DNA of 42,652 bases from an uncultured Lachnospiraceae bacterium (lineage in GTDB: Bacteria; Bacillota; Clostridia; Lachnospirales; Lachnospiraceae). The stretch is taken from the NCBI GenBank assembly GCA_910577825.1, contig CAJTOK010000031.1, forward strand, positions 1 to 42,652, written 5' to 3'. The number at the start of each line of letters is the position of its first letter. The first letter of the stretch is position 1. Below, piece after piece: positions 34,858-42,652 of the stretch. The notes below the pieces were generated by a model. It saw only the letters and a list, made by a program, of their open reading frames with translations. It was not told where the DNA came from and made no database searches. A program made the position numbers and the translations under genes.

Positions 34858-35790
34858 ATGAATATTATTTTATTTGGTGCAGCAGGATTTATAGGAACGA
34901 ATTTAACGTTTCAAATTGAAAAAAATACTAATAATAAAATAACATTGGTAGATGTAAATAAAAATTATTTTAATAATATTAAAGCTAAAAAAAATATAAA
35001 AATAATAGAATCAAATTTTGATATGGGTACAGATTTTGAATCCATTCTTAGTGGACAAAATATTGTTTATCATCTGGTAAGCACTACAGTTCCTGTTACA
35101 TCAAACCAACATATTGGACAAGAACTTGTCGCTAATGTAGCAGTAACTTCTAAGATGCTTGATGCTTGTGTTAGATGTGGTATAGATAAAGTAATATTTA
35201 TTTCTTCAGGTGGCACTGTTTATGGTAAAGAAGGAATATGTCCATTAAATGAAGATACAGCAACTAACCCGATTACATCATATGGGATACAAAAAATTAC
35301 CATAGAGAAATTATTATATGTTTACCAATATATATATAATCTTGACTACCGAGTAATACGCCTTGCTAATCCATATGGACCATACCAAAGACCAAATGGT
35401 ATTTTAGGAGCTGTTACTACATTTACATATAAAGCACTTATGGGTGAAGAAATTATTGTTTATGGAGATGGTTCTATAATACGTGATTTTATTTATATTG
35501 ATGACGCAATAAAGGGTATTCTGAATATTGTTAATGGAAAAGATAAACATAAAATCTTTAACTTGGGCTGTGGTTATGGTACTAGTATTAAAGATGTTAT
35601 TAAAACTATAGAAGATGTAATTACTTGCAAAATTAATGTTGTTTACAAAGAGGGACGGAAAGTTGATGTTCCAATAAATTATTTAGATATAAACCGATAT
35701 GAAAAAGCTTATGGAAAGCTTAATCCCATTAATTTAGCTGAAGGGATTGTAAAAACTGCCAGATTTATAAAAAATTTTTATAATATTTAA
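34858..35790 (+). CDS. NAD-dependent sugar-nucleotide epimerase/dehydratase
   Basis: A 310-aa SDR-type enzyme. NAD loop GAAGFIG (residues 7-13) at the start of MNIILFGAAGFIGTNLTF; catalytic Ser/Thr in FISSGGTVYG and the YxxxK pair in SYGIQK. RDFIYIDD and FNLGCGYG are typical of UDP-glucose 4-epimerase relatives. Makes an activated sugar for the polysaccharide; the sugar cannot be named. The gene begins after an unusually long AT-rich gap of 184 bases within the operon. Confidence 0.87.
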   Translation: MNIILFGAAGFIGTNLTFQIEKNTNNKITLVDVNKNYFNNIKAKKNIKIIESNFDMGTDFESILSGQNIVYHLVSTTVPVTSNQHIGQELVANVAVTSKMLDACVRCGIDKVIFISSGGTVYGKEGICPLNEDTATNPITSYGIQKITIEKLLYVYQYIYNLDYRVIRLANPYGPYQRPNGILGAVTTFTYKALMGEEIIVYGDGSIIRDFIYIDDAIKGILNIVNGKDKHKIFNLGCGYGTSIKDVIKTIEDVITCKINVVYKEGRKVDVPINYLDINRYEKAYGKLNPINLAEGIVKTARFIKNFYNI

Positions 35791-35834
35791 TAATATAAAA
35801 TCAGAACCTCTATAGCAAACAAAAGGAGAAAAAG

Positions 35835-36989
35835 ATGATTAATATTCTATTTTTACATGCTGGAGCAGAAATGTATGGAGCAGATAGAGTTATGTTAGAT
35901 TTAATTAAACGGCTGGATAAAGGAAAATATAAACCATATGTTATTTTACCAATAGAGGGAATATTAGTTAATGAACTAAAAAAAGAAAAAATAAGCGTAA
36001 TAGTAATACCATATCCAATTATGCGTAGAAAATATTTTAATTTTAAAGGAATTATTCAATATAGTTTTAAATTAATTAAATATTCACAAAAAATAATTAA
36101 AATAGCTAAAAAGTATAAAATTGATATCATCCATACTAATACAGCTGCAACACTTGAGGGAAGTTTTGTAAGCAGAAAACTTCATATTCCACAGTTATGG
36201 AGTATCCATGAAATAATTGTTAGTCCACAAATTATGTATAAAGCTACTAGTAAACTAATAGCCAGATATTCTAATATTACAATAACAGATTCCAAGGCAG
36301 TAAAAAATCATCTTGAAGCTTCTGGATACTTTAAAGATAAAAAAGTTAAAGTTATTTATAATGGTGTTGATACTGACCGTTTCAATCCATGTGTTTATTG
36401 TGATTATTTATATTCTGAGTGGAATATACCAAGAACTGCAAAAATAATTGGGATGATGGGGCGTGTTAATAGCTGGAAAGGGCAAAATGATTTTTTGGAA
36501 GCAGCTAATATTGTTATGAAGAAATGTCCAGATGTATATACAATTTTTGTTGGAGCAGCGTTTGATGGTGAAGAATGGCGTGAAAAAAAATTGGCAGATA
36601 AAATAGCCCAATCGCCATATAATGACAGAATTATTAATAAGGGTTATAGAACTGATAGTGAGGGGATATACAAATTATATGATATTTTTATTTTACCAAG
36701 TATTAATCCAGACCCATTACCAACAGTTGTACTTGAAGCTATGGCTACAGGTAAACCGGTAGTTGGATATAGACATGGGGGAGTTTGTGAAATGGTAAAG
36801 GATGGTTATAATGGCTTTTTGGCTGAAGTAGGAAATCCAGATGATTTAGCAAAAAAAATTAATCAATTAATTGAAGATGATGCATTAAGAATTCAAATGG
36901 GAAAAAATTCAAGAAAAAGGTTATTAGAAAAATTTTCTATTGAGGCATATGTGAAAAATTATTCTGATGAATATTGCAAACTTATTTGA
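35835..36989 (+). CDS. Glycosyltransferase family 4
   Basis: A 384-aa GT-B enzyme. N-terminal half: LHAGAEMYGADRVMLDLI and IIHTNTAATLEGSFVSRKL; C-terminal half: VIYNGVDTDRF, GMMGRVNSWKGQNDFLEA and the donor site LPSINPDPLPTVVLEAMATG with the EX7E pattern (Glu in VVLEAMATGKPVVG). Adds one sugar to the growing repeat unit in the cytosol. AAAGGAG precedes the ATG. Sugar and linkage unknown. Confidence 0.9.
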   Translation: MINILFLHAGAEMYGADRVMLDLIKRLDKGKYKPYVILPIEGILVNELKKEKISVIVIPYPIMRRKYFNFKGIIQYSFKLIKYSQKIIKIAKKYKIDIIHTNTAATLEGSFVSRKLHIPQLWSIHEIIVSPQIMYKATSKLIARYSNITITDSKAVKNHLEASGYFKDKKVKVIYNGVDTDRFNPCVYCDYLYSEWNIPRTAKIIGMMGRVNSWKGQNDFLEAANIVMKKCPDVYTIFVGAAFDGEEWREKKLADKIAQSPYNDRIINKGYRTDSEGIYKLYDIFILPSINPDPLPTVVLEAMATGKPVVGYRHGGVCEMVKDGYNGFLAEVGNPDDLAKKINQLIEDDALRIQMGKNSRKRLLEKFSIEAYVKNYSDEYCKLI

Positions 36990-37066
36990 TATTAAAGTAA
37001 AAACAATAAATAATTAAACATAATAGCATAAAAATTAATAGATAAAAATATATGGTGAAATAAGAT

Positions 37067-37975
37067 ATGAATATGAAGGAATCTATTAAAATTTCAATAA
37101 TAATACCATTTTACAAAGGTAATCAATATTTAGAACGTTTATTTAATAGTATAATCAAAGTTTCAGAGTTAACATCAGAAATAGCAATTTATGAAATTAT
37201 TATAGTTAATGACAGCCCTGGTATAAAAATTATTTTGCCTAGGACTTGTTCAAGTATAATTGTAAGGGAAATTACTAATCCTGTAAATCTTGGAATTCAT
37301 AAATCCAGGGTGAATGGGTTAAAAAATGCATCTGGTGAATGGATTTTATTTTTAGATCAGGATGATGAACTTATTGATAATGGTTTTAGAAAACAAATTG
37401 AACTTACAGATAAAGCAGATGTTGTTGTAGGTAATGGAATATATATGTTAGGCAACCTGAACAAGAAAATTTATAATAATTTAAAAACTATGGATTACTT
37501 AATTCAGGAAAAAATGTTTATAAAGATTAGAAATCTTATTCCTTCACCAGGAGAATGTTTAATAAAAAAAGATATTATTCCAGATTTATGGAAAAAATGT
37601 AGATTAAAAAATAATGGAGCTGATGATTGGTTTTTATGGTTGTTGCTTTTTAAGAGAAGTGCAAGGTTTGTATGTAATGATGATTTTGTATATATACATA
37701 ATGATGCAAGCGGTGAAAATTTATCTGCCAATCTTGAAAAAATGAAAAAATCAAGTAAAGAGATGTTAGGTATTCTGAAAAAAAGAAATGTATTAAACGG
37801 CTATGAGATAAAAACACTTAGTCATGCTATTGAGTTTAAGTATAATCAGGATACAGGGCAACTATCATTAAAAAAACTAATTAAATATATAGATGCACTA
37901 TTTGCTAATATTTTTTACCGCATAAAATTAATTATATATAATAGTATTATAATCTTTTTGTTTTTAAATATATAA
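37067..37975 (+). CDS. Glycosyltransferase family 2
   Basis: A 302-aa GT-A enzyme: ISIIIPFYKGNQYLERLFNS at the start, the Asp in IIIVNDSPG, and the metal-binding DxD-like LFLDQDDE; a C-terminal acceptor region with ADDWFLWLLLF. Ends in a hydrophobic stretch (IKLIIYNSIIIFLFLNI) which may associate with the membrane. Adds one sugar of the repeat unit. Confidence 0.87.
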   Translation: MNMKESIKISIIIPFYKGNQYLERLFNSIIKVSELTSEIAIYEIIIVNDSPGIKIILPRTCSSIIVREITNPVNLGIHKSRVNGLKNASGEWILFLDQDDELIDNGFRKQIELTDKADVVVGNGIYMLGNLNKKIYNNLKTMDYLIQEKMFIKIRNLIPSPGECLIKKDIIPDLWKKCRLKNNGADDWFLWLLLFKRSARFVCNDDFVYIHNDASGENLSANLEKMKKSSKEMLGILKKRNVLNGYEIKTLSHAIEFKYNQDTGQLSLKKLIKYIDALFANIFYRIKLIIYNSIIIFLFLNI

Positions 37976-38003
37976 ATTAGAAATATTATATAAGGAAATT
38001 ATA

Positions 38004-39059
38004 ATGAAAATATGTTTTATATTGCCAGGCTTTACAAGAACACCTATAGGTGGGTACAAAATTGTATACGAATATGCTAATAGGCTAAGCACATCTGGTA
38101 ATCAAGTTTCATTGGTTTTTTTGAATAATGAAAAGATGAGACAATTTGGTTTTCCAGAATTTATAAGGCTTATATTTGTAAATTTTTTTACTCAAATAGA
38201 ACCCAGGTGGTTCTTACTGAATAAAAATATTAAAAAAATATCAGGACAAAGCAATAATTTTATTAAGAAAGTAAATAATTATGATGTTGTTTTTGCAACG
38301 GGTATACAAACTGTTGAATTAGTAAAAAATAATTTTGGGAATGCGAAAAAAATATACTTTATTCAAGGATATGAAAATTGGGGAGTTACAGAGGAATACT
38401 TGCATAATACATATAAATATGGCTTTACTAATATTACAGTTTCAAGGTGGTTAAAAGAGATAGTTGATGTTTATTCAGAAAAAAGTTCATATTTGTTAAA
38501 AAATCCTATTGATACAACTATATATCAAAGGAAGGTAAATCAAAAAGACAGGACACCTTATACTATTGGATTGTTATATCATACAGAAAAAATTAAAGGG
38601 GTTAGGTACGCTTTAGCTGCTATTTATAAATTAAAAGAAAAATATTCAAATCTTTCTGTTGAGATGTTTGGAATGTTTCCTGAACCCAAAAATTTACCAG
38701 AATGGATACACTATAAACGTGGAGCAACACAAAAAGAAACTGTAAATATATATAACAAAGTCCAGGTATTTTTATGTGCTTCTATAGAAGAAGGATATGG
38801 ATTGACAGGACTTGAAGCAATGGCATGTGGGGCCTGTCTTGTATCTACATCATATAAAGGTGTGCTGGAATATGCGGAAAATGGGTATAATGCATTGCTT
38901 TCACCAGTTAAAGATATTGATATGTTAATCAAACATGTCAGTGAATTGTTTGAAAACCAGAGGGAAAGAATAAGGCTTTCAAATAATGGCGTAGAATCTG
39001 TAAAAATTTATTCTTGGGATGAAACTATGAATAAATTAAATTATATTATTAATAAGTAA
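38004..39059 (+). CDS. Glycosyltransferase family 4
   Basis: A 351-aa GT-B enzyme starting MKICFILPGFTRTPIGGYKI; the glycine loop PIGGYK is in the acceptor half, KNPIDTTIYQ and GLLYHTEKIKGVRYAL open the donor half, and CASIEEGYGLTGLEAMACGA is the donor site. Belongs to the branch seen in rhamnan and other capsule loci (substrate unproven). AAGGAAA precedes the ATG. Confidence 0.88.
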   Translation: MKICFILPGFTRTPIGGYKIVYEYANRLSTSGNQVSLVFLNNEKMRQFGFPEFIRLIFVNFFTQIEPRWFLLNKNIKKISGQSNNFIKKVNNYDVVFATGIQTVELVKNNFGNAKKIYFIQGYENWGVTEEYLHNTYKYGFTNITVSRWLKEIVDVYSEKSSYLLKNPIDTTIYQRKVNQKDRTPYTIGLLYHTEKIKGVRYALAAIYKLKEKYSNLSVEMFGMFPEPKNLPEWIHYKRGATQKETVNIYNKVQVFLCASIEEGYGLTGLEAMACGACLVSTSYKGVLEYAENGYNALLSPVKDIDMLIKHVSELFENQRERIRLSNNGVESVKIYSWDETMNKLNYIINK

Positions 39060-39084
39060 ATTTATATAGAAAATGAGCTAAAAA

Positions 39085-40302
39085 ATGAGTAAATTGAAAT
39101 TAGAAAAAATATATTATATTCTTTTTATTTCTTATATTATAAACCAAATTTTGTCTGAATCTCAGTTTATTAATATAAGTGATATTGCTGTATTTCTTTT
39201 TATTACTAGATATGTTGTGCTTTTTTTATTAATTATTTTAATATTTTATAATTATAAAACTGAAAACAAAATAAAATTTTTTTTATTAAACATATTGTCA
39301 CTATTTATGGTATTAAATCTGATAATTGCCGATGGTGGATTATCTTTTCTGCCTATTGTATTGTTTGTTGTTGGAGCAAAAGGGTATTCGTTAGAAAAAT
39401 TGTTTAAATATACAATTTACACTTTAATTAGTACTCATATATTAGTTATGTTGTCTGTCTGTCTGGGAATTGTACAAGACACTATAGATGTCAGATATAT
39501 AGGTGATTATGCGGGCTCTTTCTTTGGTGGTGTTTATTATAGGCATAACATGGGATTTCTGGTACATAATCAGATTGCATTAACATTTTTAATTGTTTAT
39601 TTATTGATAATTGCACTTAAAAGAGAAAATATAAAATTTCATGAAAATTTAATACTTATGGCTTTAAATTATTGCATATTTGTTTTTTTTGGCTCAAGAA
39701 TAGTATTTATTCTGACAATTTTAACCTGTGTTTTTTACTATTTAGTGAAACTAAGTATTTATGTAAAATTTAAAAAAGTCAGCAAATTTTGGTGTCTTTC
39801 ATATCCAATATTGATGATTTTTAGTTTTGTAGCTGCTATTAGCTATAGTTCTGATAATGTTATATGGCGGACTTTGGATTTGCTTTTTAATAACAGATTG
39901 CGTTTAGCACATGAAGCAATTGATTATTTTGGAGTTGGAATAATTGGGTCAGGCCAATATGCAGGAACTTATAATTCTTTAGAATTAACTAATAATACAG
40001 TTGACAATGGATATATAGCTGTGTCTTTGCAAAATGGAATAATTGTTGCAATTATTATGATTGGAATTTGGATGTATATTATGTATGTTTTTAGTAAAAA
40101 AAATAATAAATATTTAACATTAGTTCTGATAATTATGGCAATTGAAAACATTATTAATGCACATATAGGTTCATATAAATTATTGCCTTTTTTTTGTATT
40201 TTGGCAAACCAGGATGATTATTTTTTAGATAAAAATTTCAAATTTCATAGTATTTATAAAAAATTTAAATGCATTAGATTTTCTTTTGGAGGGTACAGAT
40301 GA
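39085..40302 (+). CDS. Wzy-like polysaccharide polymerase (EpsG/O-antigen ligase type)
   Basis: A 405-aa integral membrane protein of about ten helices, with a larger outer loop in the middle third (RYIGDYAGSFFGGVYYRHNM) and in the last third (WRTLDLLFNNRLRLAHEAID ... GIIGSGQYAG ... NNTVDNGYI). Small N-terminus and lack of any enzyme domain match capsule-repeat polymerases. These join lipid-linked repeat units on the outer face. The family is so diverse that the call rests on topology and context. Its stop overlaps the start of the next gene as ATGA. Confidence 0.75.
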   Translation: MSKLKLEKIYYILFISYIINQILSESQFINISDIAVFLFITRYVVLFLLIILIFYNYKTENKIKFFLLNILSLFMVLNLIIADGGLSFLPIVLFVVGAKGYSLEKLFKYTIYTLISTHILVMLSVCLGIVQDTIDVRYIGDYAGSFFGGVYYRHNMGFLVHNQIALTFLIVYLLIIALKRENIKFHENLILMALNYCIFVFFGSRIVFILTILTCVFYYLVKLSIYVKFKKVSKFWCLSYPILMIFSFVAAISYSSDNVIWRTLDLLFNNRLRLAHEAIDYFGVGIIGSGQYAGTYNSLELTNNTVDNGYIAVSLQNGIIVAIIMIGIWMYIMYVFSKKNNKYLTLVLIIMAIENIINAHIGSYKLLPFFCILANQDDYFLDKNFKFHSIYKKFKCIRFSFGGYR

Positions 40303-41328
40303 TTATATTTGTTGTTATAACAGGTATTATAGCTTTATCAGGATTAAGATTTAGAGTTCCGTACACAAAAATATTATCTAAAGAAGATACAACAATAATT
40401 AACGCAATATTTGTATTGTGTATTTTATTTAGTCATAGTTCACAATATATATGCTTAGATGAAACAAGTTTTTTAAATTCATTATATCGTCATTTTCAGA
40501 ATTTCCATAATCAATGGGTAGTTGCCACATTTTTGGCTTTCTCTGGATTTGGAGTTATGAGTCAGATAAAATCAGAAAAAAATGGCGGGGGGGGGGGATG
40601 TGTTAAATTTTCCAAGGAAAAGAATTTTAAAAACTTTATTTAACTTTGATATTGCAATTATTATATATATGATTTTAAATTTGATGATAAATAATTCATA
40701 TACTCCTCTTGAATATCTTGGAAGTTTAATTGGGTTAACAAGCATAGGAAATAGTAATTGGTATATATTTGCTATTCTTTTTATGTATATGGTTTCGTAT
40801 ATTGCTGCACGTATTTTTAAAGATAATTATAAGAGACAGGCTATGGCAGTGATATTAGGCATGGTTATTTATATTATAATTATGGAATTTACAGGTATGC
40901 CATCAAGGTTTATATCTACTATATCTTGTTATCCTTTAGGTGTATGCTTGTCATTATATAAGAATGAGGTTATAGAATTATTTAGAAAGAAAAAATGGAT
41001 TTCTATTTTGGTATTATTAATATTGCTTGGAGCTACATATAAGCTGCGTTATAATGACTATATTATGAATTTTGCTTCATGTATTTTTGTCATTACTATT
41101 GTATGGGGTGTTACATTTTTTGAAATCAAAAGTAAAATTTTATATTTTATTGGCCAGCATGCTTTCAGTATATTTATTCTGCAACGTATTCCTATGCTTA
41201 TTTTCAATAATTATGGGATATTTGAGAATACGCCATATATATTTGTTATTGTAAGCTTATTTATCACAATAGTTCTGTCTGTAGGATTTGACAAAGTAAT
41301 AAATAAAATTGATAAGGTGTTGTTTTAA
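40299..41328 (+). pseudogene. Acyltransferase-3 gene, frameshifted at an 11-G tract (phase-variable?)
   Basis: An integral-membrane acyltransferase (OafA/WecH-like) that would add acetyl or similar groups to the polysaccharide. The start ATG overlaps the wzy stop (ATGA). Frame 1 runs 114 codons: MIIFVVITGIIALSGL, ILFSHSSQYICLDE (the conserved His region), WVVATFLAFSGFGVMSQ, then a G tract and a wrong-frame tail to stop at 40643. The rest of the protein, DVLNFPRKRILKTLFNFDI and then nine or so helices, is in a second frame to 41328. The G run (40587-40597) has 11 G; 10 or 13 would give one protein of about 342 aa. The second part has no ribosome site of its own. So expressed only as a 114-aa fragment in this state. 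Confidence 0.82.
40587..40597 (+). repeat. Homopolymer of 11 G inside the acyltransferase gene
   Basis: An uninterrupted run of 11 G in a locus that is otherwise extremely AT-rich. It lies after GGC, within codons that would encode Gly. Slippage by one base switches the frame between on (10 or 13) and off (11 or 12). Confidence 0.9.
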
Positions 41329-41360
41329 TGAAAAATTAGAAGGGAGCTAATTAATTATTT

Positions 41361-42652
41361 ATGATGAAAAAGTATAAATCTTTAGGTAAAAATACATTAG
41401 TTTTTGCTATAAGCTCCTTTGGTACTAAAATATTATCATTTTTATTAGTGCCATTATATACAAATATGTTGACAACAGAAGAGTATGGTGTTGCTGATTT
41501 AATTACAACTACTGCAACATTGATGGTCTTTATTTTTACTATCAATATTGCAGAAGCTGTATTAAGATTTGCGCTTGAATATAAAGAAAAAACGGAAGAA
41601 ATTTTATCATATGGGATAAAAATATTATGCATAGGCACATTAGTATTAACATGTAGTATTATTATAGTTTGGTGGACTGGTCTGGTGAACTGGAAAAATC
41701 CATATTATATATTTATGTTAGTTTACTTTTTTTTTACAGCATTTTATCAAATTTTGACCAATTATATGAGAGCTGTAGATAAAGTTAAAGCTGTAGCTGT
41801 TTCTGGAGTTATTTCATCAGGTGCTATGATATGTGCCAATATTATTTTTCTATTAATTATTAAAATTGGCATTTGGGGATATTTAACAGGACTTATATTA
41901 GGACCATTAGCAGGTTCGTTATATGCAATATATAAAATCCACTTGCCACTTAAGAAATATTTTGTTCAAACTTGTAGTTTTATAACAAGAAAGGAAATAA
42001 AAATATATTGTATACCACTGGTTTTTAATAACATTGCTCTTTGGATAAATTCATTTATTGACAGATATTTTATTATAGATATGTGTGGTGTGAAGCAGAA
42101 TGGCGTTTATGCTGTTGCCTCAAAAATACCTGCTATATTATCAATGTTTTATGCTGTGTTTTCTCAGGCCTGGACATTATCAGCAGTAAAGGAGTTTGAT
42201 AAAGAAGATAAGGATGGTTTTTTTTCAAACACATATAGAACGTATAATTCATTAATTGTATGCGCATGTAGTGGGATTATTTTATTAAATGTTCCATTAG
42301 CAAGGTTTCTTTATGCAAAAGATTTTTTTATAGCATGGCAATATTCTTCAGTACTTTTAATTTCGGTTATGTTTAATGCACTAACTGCATTTCTTGGAAG
42401 TCTATTTAGTGCTGTTAAAGACAGCAGAGTAATTGCAGTTACAACGCTAGTGTCTGCAATAGTAAATGTTGTTTTAAATATACTTCTTATACCATTAATG
42501 GGAGCATTGGGTGCAGCGGTTGCAACAGTAGTGTGTTATGCAGTTATGTGGATAGTACGATATGTGATTATTAAGAAATATATTAATATTAGGGTGTCAT
42601 TATTGAGGGATATTGTAATATATGTATTACTAGTTATTCAAGTGGTTTTTGA
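41361..42652 (+). CDS. Wzx-type polysaccharide flippase (partial)
   Basis: Runs off the right edge in open frame for 430 codons. A MOP-superfamily transporter: MKKYKSLGKNTLVFAISSFG then TKILSFLLVPLYTNML, the standard start of Wzx proteins, and about eleven membrane helices so far. It flips the lipid-linked repeat unit across the membrane so that the polymerase can join the units. ATG at 41361 and 41364 both possible; AAGGGAG ends at 41346. Wzx, Wzy and several glycosyltransferases in one operon define a Wzx/Wzy-dependent pathway. The end is outside the window. Confidence 0.88.
   Translation, partial: MMKKYKSLGKNTLVFAISSFGTKILSFLLVPLYTNMLTTEEYGVADLITTTATLMVFIFTINIAEAVLRFALEYKEKTEEILSYGIKILCIGTLVLTCSIIIVWWTGLVNWKNPYYIFMLVYFFFTAFYQILTNYMRAVDKVKAVAVSGVISSGAMICANIIFLLIIKIGIWGYLTGLILGPLAGSLYAIYKIHLPLKKYFVQTCSFITRKEIKIYCIPLVFNNIALWINSFIDRYFIIDMCGVKQNGVYAVASKIPAILSMFYAVFSQAWTLSAVKEFDKEDKDGFFSNTYRTYNSLIVCACSGIILLNVPLARFLYAKDFFIAWQYSSVLLISVMFNALTAFLGSLFSAVKDSRVIAVTTLVSAIVNVVLNILLIPLMGALGAAVATVVCYAVMWIVRYVIIKKYINIRVSLLRDIVIYVLLVIQVVF

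Noticed and set aside
1..42652. CRISPR arrays, tRNA or rRNA genes
   Set aside because: No regularly spaced repeats, and no tRNA-like cloverleaf or rRNA segment was noticed on either strand.

Overview
The window looks like a chromosome segment of a spore-forming, gut-type member of the Clostridia, most likely Lachnospiraceae. The reasons are a SpoIIID homologue and a SipL-like SPOCS/LysM protein (endospore formation), many strong AGGAGG ribosome sites with frequent TTG/GTG starts, a DUF4250 gene, a family-51 arabinofuranosidase with its transporter, and an 8Fe ferredoxin. The assignment is inferred from gene content, not from a marker gene.

Left end (1-790): a decayed mobile-element fragment on the minus strand, holding a RepA/DnaB-like ATPase remnant without its Walker A motif, frameshifts and a terminal hairpin. 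It abuts the last part of a MalF-type sugar permease, so it appears to have replaced most of the first gene of a sugar-uptake operon. From 787 to 7746 lies an arabinose-oligosaccharide module: permease tail, MalG-type permease, lipoprotein binding protein, GH43, GH51, a small Cys-rich protein, and a convergent HTH regulator with a large extra C-terminal domain. No transport ATPase is present, so a shared one elsewhere is implied.

7.8-9.8 kb is a graveyard of surface-protein genes: two C-terminal Ig-like fragments joined head to head, then a secreted LamG-type protein whose third codon is a stop. 9.9-31.7 kb is mostly ordinary chromosome: GHL10-like hydrolase and CTP synthase (minus strand), an FtsH protease fused to a HAD phosphatase, ferredoxin, DUF1858, MecA, a GH18 protein and cell-wall amidase, a Sua5 / phosphatase-like / RpiB operon, a branched-chain aminotransferase, SipL, a chemotaxis receptor, GNAT, DUF4250-MurG, an FAD dehydrogenase and SpoIIID.

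From about 31.7 kb to the right edge is an exopolysaccharide or capsule locus. It begins with two 24-bp palindromes flanking a promoter, then a tyrosine-recombinase homologue that lacks several catalytic residues. Base composition then drops sharply to very AT-rich for four or more glycosyltransferases, a sugar-nucleotide epimerase, a Wzy-like polymerase, an acyltransferase interrupted by an 11-G tract (a likely phase-variable switch, now off), and a Wzx flippase running off the end. The genes look like one Wzx/Wzy-type pathway acquired horizontally.

The best candidates for something new are the G-tract acyltransferase switch, the palindrome/promoter/defective-integrase head of the polysaccharide locus, the FtsH-HAD fusion, and the phosphatase homologue that has lost its catalytic Arg and Asp.
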